Of a stretch of DNA of 64,000 nt, positions 51,264 through 62,481 are shown one piece after another (within the stretch, counting starts at the first letter, position 1; the number at the start of each line of letters is the position of its first letter). The stretch comes from Porphyrobacter sp. (GTDB lineage: Bacteria > Pseudomonadota > Alphaproteobacteria > Sphingomonadales > Sphingomonadaceae): positions 1-64,000 of the forward strand of contig WGLN01000004.1 in assembly GCA_016125555.1 (NCBI GenBank), in the 5' to 3' direction. The notes beneath the pieces are model-generated. The model was not told where the DNA came from and did no database searches. It saw only the letters and a program-made list of their open reading frames with translations. Made by a program: the position numbers and the translations under genes.

Positions 51264-52499
51264 ATGGACTGGATCCCGACCCGCGCGCGCGGCCTTGCGC
51301 GCCTCACCGACTTTCTCCCCTCCGCAGGCCGCCTTTACGCCGAGCAGCGCAACCACGACAACGGCCCTGCCGAGGGGGGCGATCGCGGGAATGTCTCGCA
51401 GCTTTCGCCGTGGCTCCATGCGGGATTGCTGGGCGAGGCCGAGGTGCTCGATGCGGTGCTCGCGCAGCATGGCCCCGGCAAGGCGGAAAAGTTCGTCGCC
51501 GAGGTGTTCTGGCGGATCTATTTCAAGGGCTGGCTCGAACAGCGGCCCTCGGTATGGGCGAGCTACTGCGCGGGGCGCGACGCGGCGCTCGAAGGGCTCG
51601 CGCGCAACGCCGGTCTGGCGCGGGCCTATGCCGAGGCGACCGAGGGCCGCACCGGCATCGCCGCCTTCGACACCTGGGCGCGCGAACTGGCGGAGACCGG
51701 CTATCTCCACAACCACGCGCGGATGTGGTTCGCGAGCATCTGGATCTTCACCCTGAAGCTCGACTGGCAGCTCGGCGCCGATTTCTTCCTGCGGCACCTG
51801 ATGGATGGCGATGCGGCCTCGAACACGCTGTCGTGGCGCTGGGTCGCCGGGCTGCACACCCGCGGCAAGCACTACCTCGCGCGGGCCGAGAACATCGCGC
51901 GCTACACCGCCGGGCGTCCGGAGGGGCCGCTGGAGGCGCCGGGTCTCGTCGAAGATGCGGGGCCGCTCGAGGAGGCCGAGGAACACCCGCGCCGGCTTCC
52001 CGAGCTGCCGCCGCCGGCGCAGGCAGAGGACCTCGCCGCGCCCTTCGCGCTGCTGCTCCACGACGAGGCGGCACACCACGCGCCGCTCGGCCTGCCTGCC
52101 GCGCCCGCGCTGGTGATCGGGGCGAGCCGCGCGCAGGCACGCTCGCCCGGGGCGCTCGGCACCTGTGCGGCGCGCTTCACCGCCGGCGCCATGGCGGGCG
52201 GGCTCGCCGATGCGGCGCAGGCATTCGCCTGCCCTGCGGTGGAATGGCATGCCGGAGAACCGCTCGCACCGCTGCTTGCCGAAGCGGGGGTGGAGCGCCT
52301 TGCCGTGCCGTGGCTCCCCGTCGGGTGGACCCGCGACGCGCTGGCGCCGGACCTCGCCGACATGGCGGAAGCGGGGCGCATCGTCACGCTTCTCGCGCCA
52401 CTCGACCGGGCGACTTGGCCGCACGCCAAGGCGGGGTTCTTCGGGGTTGCCAAGCGGATCGACACGCTGCTCGGCGAATGCGGACTGCCCGCAGGCTAG
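51264..52499 (+). CDS. Photolyase-related protein with N-terminal FAD domain
   Basis: This encodes a 411-aa protein. Residues about 45-215 match the FAD-binding (C-terminal) domain of DNA photolyases/cryptochromes: TGIAAFDTWARELAETGYLHNHAR, then DGDAASNTLSWRWVAG. Instead of following an antenna domain, this domain comes first. A Pro-rich linker (LPELPPPAQAEDL) leads to about 160 residues that look alpha/beta and may be the permuted antenna domain. It starts MDWIPTRARG. Whether it repairs DNA or senses light is unknown. Its stop overlaps the convergent HPF gene. Confidence 0.85.
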   Translation: MDWIPTRARGLARLTDFLPSAGRLYAEQRNHDNGPAEGGDRGNVSQLSPWLHAGLLGEAEVLDAVLAQHGPGKAEKFVAEVFWRIYFKGWLEQRPSVWASYCAGRDAALEGLARNAGLARAYAEATEGRTGIAAFDTWARELAETGYLHNHARMWFASIWIFTLKLDWQLGADFFLRHLMDGDAASNTLSWRWVAGLHTRGKHYLARAENIARYTAGRPEGPLEAPGLVEDAGPLEEAEEHPRRLPELPPPAQAEDLAAPFALLLHDEAAHHAPLGLPAAPALVIGASRAQARSPGALGTCAARFTAGAMAGGLADAAQAFACPAVEWHAGEPLAPLLAEAGVERLAVPWLPVGWTRDALAPDLADMAEAGRIVTLLAPLDRATWPHAKAGFFGVAKRIDTLLGECGLPAG

Positions 52500-52840
52500 A
52501 TCTGCTTGTCGGGCGAGGGATCGTGGCTGTGCCGCCCGGCCTTGCCGAACATCCTCTCGAGCCGCTCGGCGAGAGTGTTCGCCGCGATCCGCGCCGCGGC
52601 GTCGACATCGGCGGCCTTGCCGGTCACGCCGATCGCACGGCCGCCGCGCGGGCGCGCCTCGATGGTGCAGTGCTTGTCGTCGCCGCCATGCTTGCGCCCG
52701 TTCACGTCGGTGACGTGGACCTCGACCCGCGTGAGCCGGTCCGCGAACCGCGCCAGGCGGCGCCGCACCTGATCCTCGATCCGCTCGGCGACGTTCTGCG
52801 TTCCCATCACCGAACTGTCGGTGTTGAACTGGAACTGCAT
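52496..52840 (-). CDS. HPF/RaiA-like ribosome-associated factor
   Basis: This encodes a 114-aa protein with the beta-alpha-beta-beta-beta-alpha pattern of hibernation factors. Features are the N terminus MQFQFNTDSSVMG, ERIEDQVRRRLARFADRLTRVEVHVTDV, and HCTIEARPRGGRAIGVTG. It is a short form, probably binding 30S in stationary phase. The neighbouring cold-shock gene supports a stress role. Confidence 0.85.
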   Translation of the reverse strand: MQFQFNTDSSVMGTQNVAERIEDQVRRRLARFADRLTRVEVHVTDVNGRKHGGDDKHCTIEARPRGGRAIGVTGKAADVDAAARIAANTLAERLERMFGKAGRHSHDPSPDKQI

Positions 52841-52981
52841 GGCCTTCCTCCTCGTGCTCTTATGGTTCTGTTGCCCCATCAATATGTGCACGAGGGAGGC
52901 GCTTTACCAGCCCGATCGGGCGGGCCGAAAGCGGGCGGCGGCGCCCCGCGATGGAGCCCCGCCGCCCGCCCTGTGCCAAGG

Positions 52982-53194
52982 TCAGTCGGCAGCCGAAAGA
53001 TTGACGGCGCTTTCCTTGCCGTTGCGGCCGCGCTCGAGCTCGTAGTTCAGGCGCTGGTCCTTATCGAGCGCGTGCATCCCGGCCGCCTGCACGGCGGTGA
53101 TGTGCACGAAGCTGTCCGAGGAGCCGTCGTCGGGCTGGATGAAGCCATAGCCCTTTTCGGTGTTGAAGAACTTTACGGTTCCGGTCTTCTGCAT
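52982..53194 (-). CDS. Cold-shock domain protein
   Basis: This encodes a 70-aa CspA-like nucleic-acid chaperone. RNP1 (KGYGFIQPD) and RNP2 (SFVHI) are present. The 5' region up to 53466 (272 bases) holds no other gene but carries two direct repeats at 53320-53354. A long leader is typical for csp genes. Confidence 0.95.
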   Translation of the reverse strand: MQKTGTVKFFNTEKGYGFIQPDDGSSDSFVHITAVQAAGMHALDKDQRLNYELERGRNGKESAVNLSAAD

Positions 53195-53319
53195 GGTTCG
53201 TTCCTTTCAGAGAACATGTCGTTGCCCCACCGCAGGATGCGGCAGGGAAGTGCGTCAAATCGTCCGATGAAAGGAAGTCGTCGTCTGGTTAACGCCGGGG
53301 CCCGGAGGCAAGCGGCGGA

Positions 53320-53354
53320 GCGCAAATTTCGAAGTCCGTCGCAAATTTCGACGT
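53320..53354 (-). repeat. Direct repeat upstream of the cold-shock gene
   Basis: CGCAAATTTCGAAGTC (53320-53335) and CGCAAATTTCGACGTC (53339-53354) differ in one base and recur with a 19-bp period, about two helical turns. They could bind a regulator or contribute to the promoter of the csp gene. Confidence 0.6.
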
Positions 53355-53466
53355 CAGCAACGCGGGTTGTATCATGGCTTTGCCTCATCGCCTAATTCGC
53401 TTCGTCCCGTTTGGCGCCCGGACGGGGACGCGAGCCTGCGATCGGCTTGACGAAGTTGACACCCTG

Positions 53467-54135
53467 TCAAGCATCGCCTTCCCACCCATGTTCCTGTAAT
53501 GCGGCCATTAATTCCTCGTCGCTCCAGCTTGACGGACAGGAATACCCCCCCTTGTCGGGCGCGCTGCCATACCTGCGGCGCAGCGCCTCCATCTCGCCCG
53601 GGTCCTCGGGGGTCAGCGCGCCGGTCTCCACCGCCTCGCCCCTCTCGAGCTTGCCGAGCAGCGCCTCGAAATCGCGCGCGTGGCGCTCGGCCATCGGGGC
53701 GAGCCGCCCGAGCATCGGGGTCCCGCCGATGGCGAAGCGGTGCAGCAGGTGCACGGTGAGCCGCTCGTCGAAGCGGCGGTAGGAGCCGACCTGCTCGCCC
53801 TGGAAGAACACCGGCACCTCGACCCCGTTCAGCGCCCGCTCGAGCGCCGCGTGGGCGAGCACGTCATAGGAATGGTGGAAGGCGACCTCCCACGCGAGAT
53901 CGAAGGGCTGCCCCTTGAGGCGTGAGCGCAGCCGGTAGGCCGACTGCCGGCTCATCCCCACCGACCGCGCGGCTTCCGAGACCGAGTGCGTGGCCGAAAG
54001 CGCGCGCAGGAAGGCGACCTGCTTGGCGCGCGTCCAGCCGTCGCCCCGCTGGGCGCGGGGGCTGTCGGGCGTGTCGGGAACAGCGCGGAGCTTGGGAGCG
54101 CCGCGCGGCGAGCGGGGGGATGGGGTGCGGGTCAT
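53467..54135 (-). CDS. HTH domain protein of unknown function
   Basis: This encodes a 222-aa protein with a helix-turn-helix near residues 35-72 (AKQVAFLRALSATHSVSEAA followed by RSVGMSRQSAYRLRSRL), which recalls phage terminase small subunit or transposase-like HTHs. The C-terminal half is largely helical. A similar gene is conserved in sphingomonads as I recall. Function unknown. Confidence 0.75.
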   Translation of the reverse strand: MTRTPSPRSPRGAPKLRAVPDTPDSPRAQRGDGWTRAKQVAFLRALSATHSVSEAARSVGMSRQSAYRLRSRLKGQPFDLAWEVAFHHSYDVLAHAALERALNGVEVPVFFQGEQVGSYRRFDERLTVHLLHRFAIGGTPMLGRLAPMAERHARDFEALLGKLERGEAVETGALTPEDPGEMEALRRRYGSAPDKGGYSCPSSWSDEELMAALQEHGWEGDA

Positions 54136-54176
54136 CTGGGGAGGATGACCTAAGGGTGGGGGTGTAGGAAAGGGGG

Positions 54177-54935
54177 CTACGGTTCTAATTCGAGCGGGTA
54201 TTCGTCATAAGTCCGACCGTGCAATTCTCGTCCGGTCGCCTTCTTGTTGCGACCGCCCCACTGCTTAAAGAAGAATGCCACGTCGTCGCGACGGCAGATT
54301 TCATAAAGCCGCTCGACCCATGCCTCTTCCATCAACCGAGCTCGAGGCCCAGACTCGCCACCAACAATCGCCCAATGAATGCCACGCAAATCGACCTCAT
54401 TTATTGGCCCAATCAAGGGTTCGAACGAAATGAATAGCGTAGCGTGCTTGATCGTCCTGAGGTGGGCAATTCGATCTACCACTTCGTCACTTTCGACTGA
54501 CGTCCCAACCCAAATGTGGGATTGCGGCACGATAAGGCCGAGATCGAACAAGTCGGCCATTCGATCTGGTCGCTTCGTCAGCACCTGAAAGTGGTGCTGC
54601 GGGCACGCAACCATCACGTCCCAGACTCGCTTGATGAATGCATCTGGCACGTCGGCATGGAACAGGTCCGACATTGAATTGACGAAAATGCGTTTAGGCT
54701 TGCGCCATTCGAGCGGCGCCGAGAGGCTTCCCTCGTCAAGGTTCACCTTGCCAGTCCAGACATAGCGAGCGCCGCTCTTGCGGGTCGTGCCGATATACTT
54801 CGGGTGCCCCATCGCTTCCAGACGCGCCGCCATTCGCATAGCGTAGCAATTGGTGCAGCCAGCGGACGCGACGCTACACCCCGCAACCGGGTTCCAAGTG
54901 ACATCGGTCCATTCGATATCGGAAGTAGCCGCCAT
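54177..54935 (-). CDS. DUF5131 (Gp37/Gp68-like) three-Cys-motif protein
   Basis: This encodes a 252-aa protein of the phage Gp37/Gp68 (DUF5131) family. The N terminus carries WTDVTWNPVAGCSVASAGC and then TNCYAMRMA, a CX6CX2C cluster that resembles a radical-SAM iron-sulfur site. Later segments include IFVNSMSDLFHADVPD, FQVLTKRPDRM and GGESGPRAR. It starts inside the tcmP stop (TAATG), so the two are coupled. The pair is less GC-rich than its surroundings, which indicates transfer. A role in nucleic-acid modification or defence is plausible but undemonstrated. Confidence 0.9.
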   Translation of the reverse strand: MAATSDIEWTDVTWNPVAGCSVASAGCTNCYAMRMAARLEAMGHPKYIGTTRKSGARYVWTGKVNLDEGSLSAPLEWRKPKRIFVNSMSDLFHADVPDAFIKRVWDVMVACPQHHFQVLTKRPDRMADLFDLGLIVPQSHIWVGTSVESDEVVDRIAHLRTIKHATLFISFEPLIGPINEVDLRGIHWAIVGGESGPRARLMEEAWVERLYEICRRDDVAFFFKQWGGRNKKATGRELHGRTYDEYPLELEP

Positions 54936-55834
54936 TACTTTAAAACTGCCGCTGCAAATTTTTTCGCCAACTCCTCTGCTCTCGAACTCGGATTTGCCCA
55001 AGCGAACATGAGCGAAAAATAGTGGACACCGTTCTTTCCGAGTGGAAGGGTTTTATCCAGAACGCGGCCACCGAATGCACTTGCTAACCTCTCTTTGGCG
55101 AACGTCTCAAAACCAACAATGTCCATAGCGCGCTTCGTATTGAAACGTTCAACTTCAAATAAATCCTGCGAAACAGGTTCAATTTTCACGGCGCTGTTTC
55201 GCCATGCGGTTGTGCCCAGCGCCGCATCGACACGCGGCCCGCCATCCGGGTTTATCTCACCGTCTCCTGATACCTGACGATACATCGCGAATACTGGAAC
55301 TAGATACCACAAGTCGATCGCGCGAGTTTGGGCAAGTATTTCAAGAGTTTCAAATTTTATTTGCAGCCCGAATGGATCAAGAAAAACGACGGCTCGGGTC
55401 TCTCGCCAATCATAGGACGCGGCCATCTGCCGGAGCATCTCGTTGGCATCAAGATTTGTAGTGATGATGCGCTCCTTAAGATGCGCAAACTCACCATCTA
55501 TCGCCTCAATCAAGGATTGTACATTCTTGCGATCCAAATCATTGAAGAGATAACGATGAAACGGTGGGGTCACAGACAAGGCCCTCAGCGCCGAACCAAT
55601 AACGATTTGATCACTGTCGACAACCGGCCTGCCGAACCCGTCCAAGGCTTGCTGGGCATCCTCTGCCTCTGACTTCGTCGCAGATTTAGGGATTGATGCG
55701 CCTGAACCTGCACAAGCATCGACATAGAGTAACTTGAATTTGCCGTTCAAAGCCGTGGCATATGGTTTAAGATATCGCTCAACTGTTTGGAGCTTTTGCT
55801 TCGTGTATTCGTCTCCAAACGACTGCGCCACCAT
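54935..55834 (-). CDS. tcmP: Three-Cys-motif partner protein TcmP
   Basis: This encodes a 299-aa protein of the TcmP family, defined by its genetic pairing with the three-Cys-motif protein. The core looks methyltransferase-like: LLYVDACAGSGASIP (motif I-like) and VVFLDPFGLQIKFETLEILA (a DPFG motif). It overlaps the DUF5131 gene by one base and starts at MVAQSFGDEYTKQKL. Codon use and base composition differ from the host. Function unknown; a nucleic-acid methyltransferase partner for the radical-SAM-like protein is an inference. Confidence 0.9.
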   Translation of the reverse strand: MVAQSFGDEYTKQKLQTVERYLKPYATALNGKFKLLYVDACAGSGASIPKSATKSEAEDAQQALDGFGRPVVDSDQIVIGSALRALSVTPPFHRYLFNDLDRKNVQSLIEAIDGEFAHLKERIITTNLDANEMLRQMAASYDWRETRAVVFLDPFGLQIKFETLEILAQTRAIDLWYLVPVFAMYRQVSGDGEINPDGGPRVDAALGTTAWRNSAVKIEPVSQDLFEVERFNTKRAMDIVGFETFAKERLASAFGGRVLDKTLPLGKNGVHYFSLMFAWANPSSRAEELAKKFAAAVLK

Positions 55835-55904
55835 AGCCACCCCCTCGAACAGAGAGGGAACGATACTGAAAAAGTGCGATAAATTCAACACTTGTTTTGG
55901 ATCG

Positions 55905-56110
55905 CCCTTCCCCGCCCCTCCACCATGCTGCGCATGGTCCCCCTCCCCTTGCAGGGGAGGATTGGCGCTTTAAGCCCCTTCCCTTGGGGGAAGGGGTTGG
56001 GGATGGGGGTTCGAGGTTCGCTAGGTCGCGCTGCCATAGCACCGCCGAGCCCCCACCCTCAGCCCCTCCCCTAGGGGGGAGGGGAGAAGTTGGTCCAGCA
56101 GGCTCACACC
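55905..56110. repeat. Multi-hairpin intergenic repeat
   Basis: There are four short stems in tandem: 55923-55939 (ACCATG/CATGGT), 55943-55961 (CCTCCCCT/AGGGGAGG), 55976-55997 (CCCCTTCCC/GGGAAGGGG) and 56064-56085 (CCCCTCCCC/GGGGAGGGG). Their C/G-run wording is typical of dispersed REP-like repeats. They border the transferred tcmP pair on its upstream side. Confidence 0.75.
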
Positions 56111-58690
<2,580 letters not shown>

Positions 58691-58731
58691 ATGGTGTGCG
58701 GATTAGAGGCTTTGGGCGAAGGTGTCGAGCC

Positions 58732-60009
58732 TCACTCGATCACCCGCCCGCGCACCATGACGAAATCGACCTTCTCGAGCACCCGCACATTGTCGAGCGG
58801 GTTGCCGGACACCGCGATGATATCCGCCGAATAGCCGGGCGCGATCCGGCCGATCTCGTTTTCCATGTCGAGCACCTTGGCGGCGTTGGTGGTGGCGGTG
58901 GCCAGCGCCTCGCGATTGGTCATGCCCTGGCCGACCATCAGCGCGAATTCGCCCGCGTTGCGACCGTGCTCGAACACCCCGGCATCGGTGCCGAAGGCGA
59001 TCGGCACGCCCCAGCGGCGGGCATTGCCCATGAACACCCGCGCGGTTTCCGAGACCGCGCGGATCTTCTCCTCGACGACGGGGGTGTAGATGCCCTTGCC
59101 GAGCCGCTCGGTCACGCCCTGGAAGGCCATCAGCGTGGGCACCAGCACCGTGCCGCGCGCGACCATCGCCTCGGCGGCGGGCTTGTCGATGTAGGTGCCG
59201 TGCTCGATCGTGTCGATCCCCGCCTCGGCGGCCTGCTGGATGCCGCGCGCGCCGTGGGCGTGGGCCATGACCTTGAGGCCCAGCGAGTGCGCCGTGTCGG
59301 CGATCGCCTTCATCTCGGCAGGCGTGAAATGCGCCTCCAGTCCGCGGCCCTGCTGGCTCAGGACGCCGCCGGTCGCGGTGATCTTGATGACATCCGATCC
59401 GTTCTGGCTGGCGAGCCGCACCTTGGCCGCGCATTCGACCGGGCCGGTGCAGGTGAAGCCCGAATCGAGCACTTCGTTGACCTCGGGGCGGAACCCGTTG
59501 ACGTCGCCGTGCCCGCCGATGATCGACAGCGGCGCGCCCGCGGCGACGATGCGCGGACCCGGGATCAGGCCCTCGGCGGTGCCGCGGCGCAGCGAGAAGA
59601 TCGCCTCGGGCGTGGCGCCCGCATCGCGCACCGTGGTGAAGCCGGCAAGCGCGGTGAGGCGCGCGTTCTTGGCGCCGACCACCACGCCCCATTCGTCGGG
59701 CTCGACCGCTTCCTTCCAGAAATCGCCGCCCGGATCGCCGGTGAGGTGGACGTGCAGGTCGACAAGGCCGGGAAGCACGGTCTTGTCGGACAGGTCGATG
59801 GTGCGGTCGGCGGCGACCGTGCCGGTGCCCGGGGTGATCGAGACGATCCGCCCGTCCTCCACCAGGATGGTCGCCGGGCCGGACGGCTCGCCCGCGGCAT
59901 CGGCGAGCACGCTGCCGGCGCGGATCGCGACCGTCTCGGCTGCAAGCGGCGCAGCCAGCAGGGCGGCAACGGCGCCCAGCAGCGCCGCGGCGGGCTTCAT
60001 CACATTCAT
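58732..60009 (-). CDS. Exported amidohydrolase
   Basis: This encodes a 425-aa metal-dependent amidohydrolase with a signal peptide (ALLGAVAALLAAPLAAE). Metal ligands lie in LVDLHVHLTGDP (HxH), KVMAHAHGARGIQQA and IEHGTYID; a late Asp is in AFGTDAGVFEHG. This group includes imidazolonepropionase-like and Xaa-Pro or prolidase-like enzymes, so the substrate is open. It is not coupled to thiC. The GGAGAA before ATG 60009 supports this start. Confidence 0.9.
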   Translation of the reverse strand: MNVMKPAAALLGAVAALLAAPLAAETVAIRAGSVLADAAGEPSGPATILVEDGRIVSITPGTGTVAADRTIDLSDKTVLPGLVDLHVHLTGDPGGDFWKEAVEPDEWGVVVGAKNARLTALAGFTTVRDAGATPEAIFSLRRGTAEGLIPGPRIVAAGAPLSIIGGHGDVNGFRPEVNEVLDSGFTCTGPVECAAKVRLASQNGSDVIKITATGGVLSQQGRGLEAHFTPAEMKAIADTAHSLGLKVMAHAHGARGIQQAAEAGIDTIEHGTYIDKPAAEAMVARGTVLVPTLMAFQGVTERLGKGIYTPVVEEKIRAVSETARVFMGNARRWGVPIAFGTDAGVFEHGRNAGEFALMVGQGMTNREALATATTNAAKVLDMENEIGRIAPGYSADIIAVSGNPLDNVRVLEKVDFVMVRGRVIE

Positions 60010-60082
60010 CGCAATTCTCCCCTCTCGTCGCCGCAGTGATGCGCCGCGCGGGGAGGTTTGGCAAGGTTCGCGGAGGCGCCGC

Positions 60083-61039
60083 CTAGAAGGTGTAGCCCAG
60101 CCCCAGCCCGGCAAGGAACTGGTCGGCGCTGCCGCGCTCGGCGGTGTAGGGCGTGTCCGCCGCATCGCCGAGCAGGCGCGAATAGCCGCCCACCGCGAAG
60201 ATGCTCCAGCCGCCGTTCAGCGCATTGCCGTCGAGGTCCTGCGCGAGAATGGTGACGATCCCGGCGCGGTTCAGCCCGCCCTTGGCGCGGAACTCCGGCA
60301 GGCCGGTGGCGGCGCTGTCGGCCGGGTCGATGGTGAAGTAGTAGTCGGCGAAGCGGTCGCTGACAAACTCGAGCCCCGCCTGCAGGTTGACCAGCGTGCC
60401 GCGCGAAAGCGGGGTCGAATAGCCGACCTGCGGCTCGACGATAACGCCGTCGTGCGCGCCGAGCACATCGCGGCGCACCTGGATGCCGAGGGTCACGGAA
60501 TCATAGGGGTTGATGACGCCCGGAATGCTCACTCCCGCATCGACCCCCAGTTCGAGCGCAACGTCGCGTTTCGAGGCGAGCGCCACCACCTCGTCCTTGA
60601 TGCGCGAATTGCGATCGTTGCGCAGGCGGAAGGCGGGGCCGAGCGAGAGCCGCGTCTTGCGCGTCCCCTGTCCGGGCGGGGTGGGAGGGGGCGAGAGCAG
60701 GTCCAGCGTCAGTCCAGCGCCGTTGGGGCGGATGCCGACGCCGCCGACCCTGCCGATCACCAGCGGCAAGGGAAAGACCACGTAATCGTCCGAGCCCGCG
60801 TAGCTCGGCACCAGCCCTGCCCCGAGGCCGACGCTCACCCAGGTCTCGTCGAACACCGAGGGCGGCGCGCCCGCCTGACGTGCGGCACCCGGCGCGTCCT
60901 GCGCTGCCGGCTGCGGCTGCGGCTGCGCGGCGCTGCCGGCCTCCGCGCTGTCCGGTTCCTCGGCGCGCAGCGGGGCGGCGGCGAGCGCCAGCGACCCGGC
61001 GACAAGCGCAAGCGGAGACAGGGCGGCGATGGGCTTCAT
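60083..61039 (-). CDS. MipA/OmpV family outer-membrane protein
   Basis: This encodes a 318-aa protein with a signal peptide (ALVAGSLALAAAPLRAEE) and beta-barrel strands. Typical are VGLGAGLVPSYAGSDDYVVF near the start of the barrel and the ending LGLGYTF (terminal aromatic). MipA proteins act as scaffolds for murein synthesis enzymes, and OmpV as a porin-like barrel; the role here is open. It is divergent from crtY. Confidence 0.9.
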   Translation of the reverse strand: MKPIAALSPLALVAGSLALAAAPLRAEEPDSAEAGSAAQPQPQPAAQDAPGAARQAGAPPSVFDETWVSVGLGAGLVPSYAGSDDYVVFPLPLVIGRVGGVGIRPNGAGLTLDLLSPPPTPPGQGTRKTRLSLGPAFRLRNDRNSRIKDEVVALASKRDVALELGVDAGVSIPGVINPYDSVTLGIQVRRDVLGAHDGVIVEPQVGYSTPLSRGTLVNLQAGLEFVSDRFADYYFTIDPADSAATGLPEFRAKGGLNRAGIVTILAQDLDGNALNGGWSIFAVGGYSRLLGDAADTPYTAERGSADQFLAGLGLGYTF

Positions 61040-61215
61040 GATGAAATCCTTGAAAATCGGGCGACGCGCTGGCGCTGGCTGCCGCAGTAGGAGACAGTCC
61101 CAGAACCGGCGGAGACAGGCTTATGTTCCCTCGCCCCCGGGTGCAACGCGGGTTGTTGCCCGCGCAGACGGGCCGCATTGCCGTATCGCTCGCCCTCGCC
61201 TAGGGCTTGGAAGGC

Positions 61216-62481
61216 ATGAGCGATTCACCGCCAGACGGCCCCGGCAGCACCCCTCGCGGCGCGCGCGATTGCGCGCCGCACGATGTCGTCATCGTCGGCG
61301 GGGGGCTGGCGGGCGGGCTGATCGCGCTGGCGCTGCACCGCCATGCGCCGCACTGCCGCTTCCTGCTGGTGGAGGCCGGACGCACGCTCGGCGGACACCA
61401 CCGCTGGAGCTGGTTCGAAACCGATCTCGCCCCGCCGGCGCGCGGGTTGATGGAGACCTTTCGTCTCAACGGCTGGGACGAAGGCTACGACATCACCTTT
61501 CCCGCCTATACCCGCACCCTGCCGACCGCCTACCGCTCGCTCGCCAGCGCCGAGTTCCACCGCGCGCTGATGGCCGAGCTGCCGCCCGAACGCGTGATGC
61601 TGGGCGCAAAGGCGGCGCGCCTCGATGCCGACGGGGTCACCCTGTCCGACGGCACCCGCATCGCGGCGCGGCGCGTGATCGATTGCCGGGCGTTCCGTGC
61701 CTCGCAGCACCTTGCGGGCGGCTGGCAGGTGTTCCTCGGCCAGCATTTCCGTTGCCCGGAACCCCACGGCCTGACCCGGCCCGTGATCATGGATGCGAGC
61801 GTCGATCAGGTCGCGCCCCATGGCAACGGTGCCGCCTACCGCTTCGTCTACGTCCTGCCCCTGTCGCTCACCGAGGTCTTCATCGAGGACACCTATTACG
61901 CCGACCAGCCGAGGATGGACGCCGAGGTGCTGAAGGCCCGCATCGCCGATTATGCCCGCCGCCACGGGTGGCAGGGCGAGGTGATCGACCAGGAGGCGGG
62001 CATCCTTCCGGTGGTCTCGGGCGGAAACCTGCGCGCCGCGCTCGACGAGATTGCCATCCCGGGCGTCGCGCTGGCCGGCGCGCGCGGGGGCTTCTCGCAC
62101 CCGCTCACCAGCTACACCCTGCCGTTTGCCGCCGACAACGCGCTGGCCATCGCCCGGCTGCTGGCGAACCGTCCGGGCACCTCGGGCAACGAACTCGCCG
62201 CCTTCTGCGCCGCGCGCGGCCGCCGCCACTGGCGCGCCACCGCCTATTACCGGATGCTGAGCCGGATGCTGTTCGAGGCCGCCGAGCCGGACAAGCGCGT
62301 CGTGGTGTTCGAGCATTTCTATGCCCTCAGGGGCCGGCTGGTGGAACGCTTCTATGCCGGCCGATCGACCTGGCCCGATCGCTTGCGCATCCTGACCGGC
62401 AAGCCCCCCGTAGCTATCCCGCGCGCTATCCGCGCGCTGTTTTCATCAGGCAAACCTCTCGACACGGAGACCCCGGCATGA
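61216..62481 (+). CDS. crtY: Lycopene beta-cyclase CrtY
   Basis: This encodes a 421-aa FAD/NAD(P)-dependent cyclase that closes both ends of lycopene to give beta-carotene. The dinucleotide motif is VVIVGGGLAGGLIALALH. Family segments are HHRWSWFETDLAP and VFIEDTYYADQP. The start at 61216 (MSDSPPDGP) follows GGAAGG. The gene overlaps crtI by 4 bases, giving the crtY-crtI order usual for Erythrobacter-type carotenoid operons. Confidence 0.96.
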   Translation: MSDSPPDGPGSTPRGARDCAPHDVVIVGGGLAGGLIALALHRHAPHCRFLLVEAGRTLGGHHRWSWFETDLAPPARGLMETFRLNGWDEGYDITFPAYTRTLPTAYRSLASAEFHRALMAELPPERVMLGAKAARLDADGVTLSDGTRIAARRVIDCRAFRASQHLAGGWQVFLGQHFRCPEPHGLTRPVIMDASVDQVAPHGNGAAYRFVYVLPLSLTEVFIEDTYYADQPRMDAEVLKARIADYARRHGWQGEVIDQEAGILPVVSGGNLRAALDEIAIPGVALAGARGGFSHPLTSYTLPFAADNALAIARLLANRPGTSGNELAAFCAARGRRHWRATAYYRMLSRMLFEAAEPDKRVVVFEHFYALRGRLVERFYAGRSTWPDRLRILTGKPPVAIPRAIRALFSSGKPLDTETPA

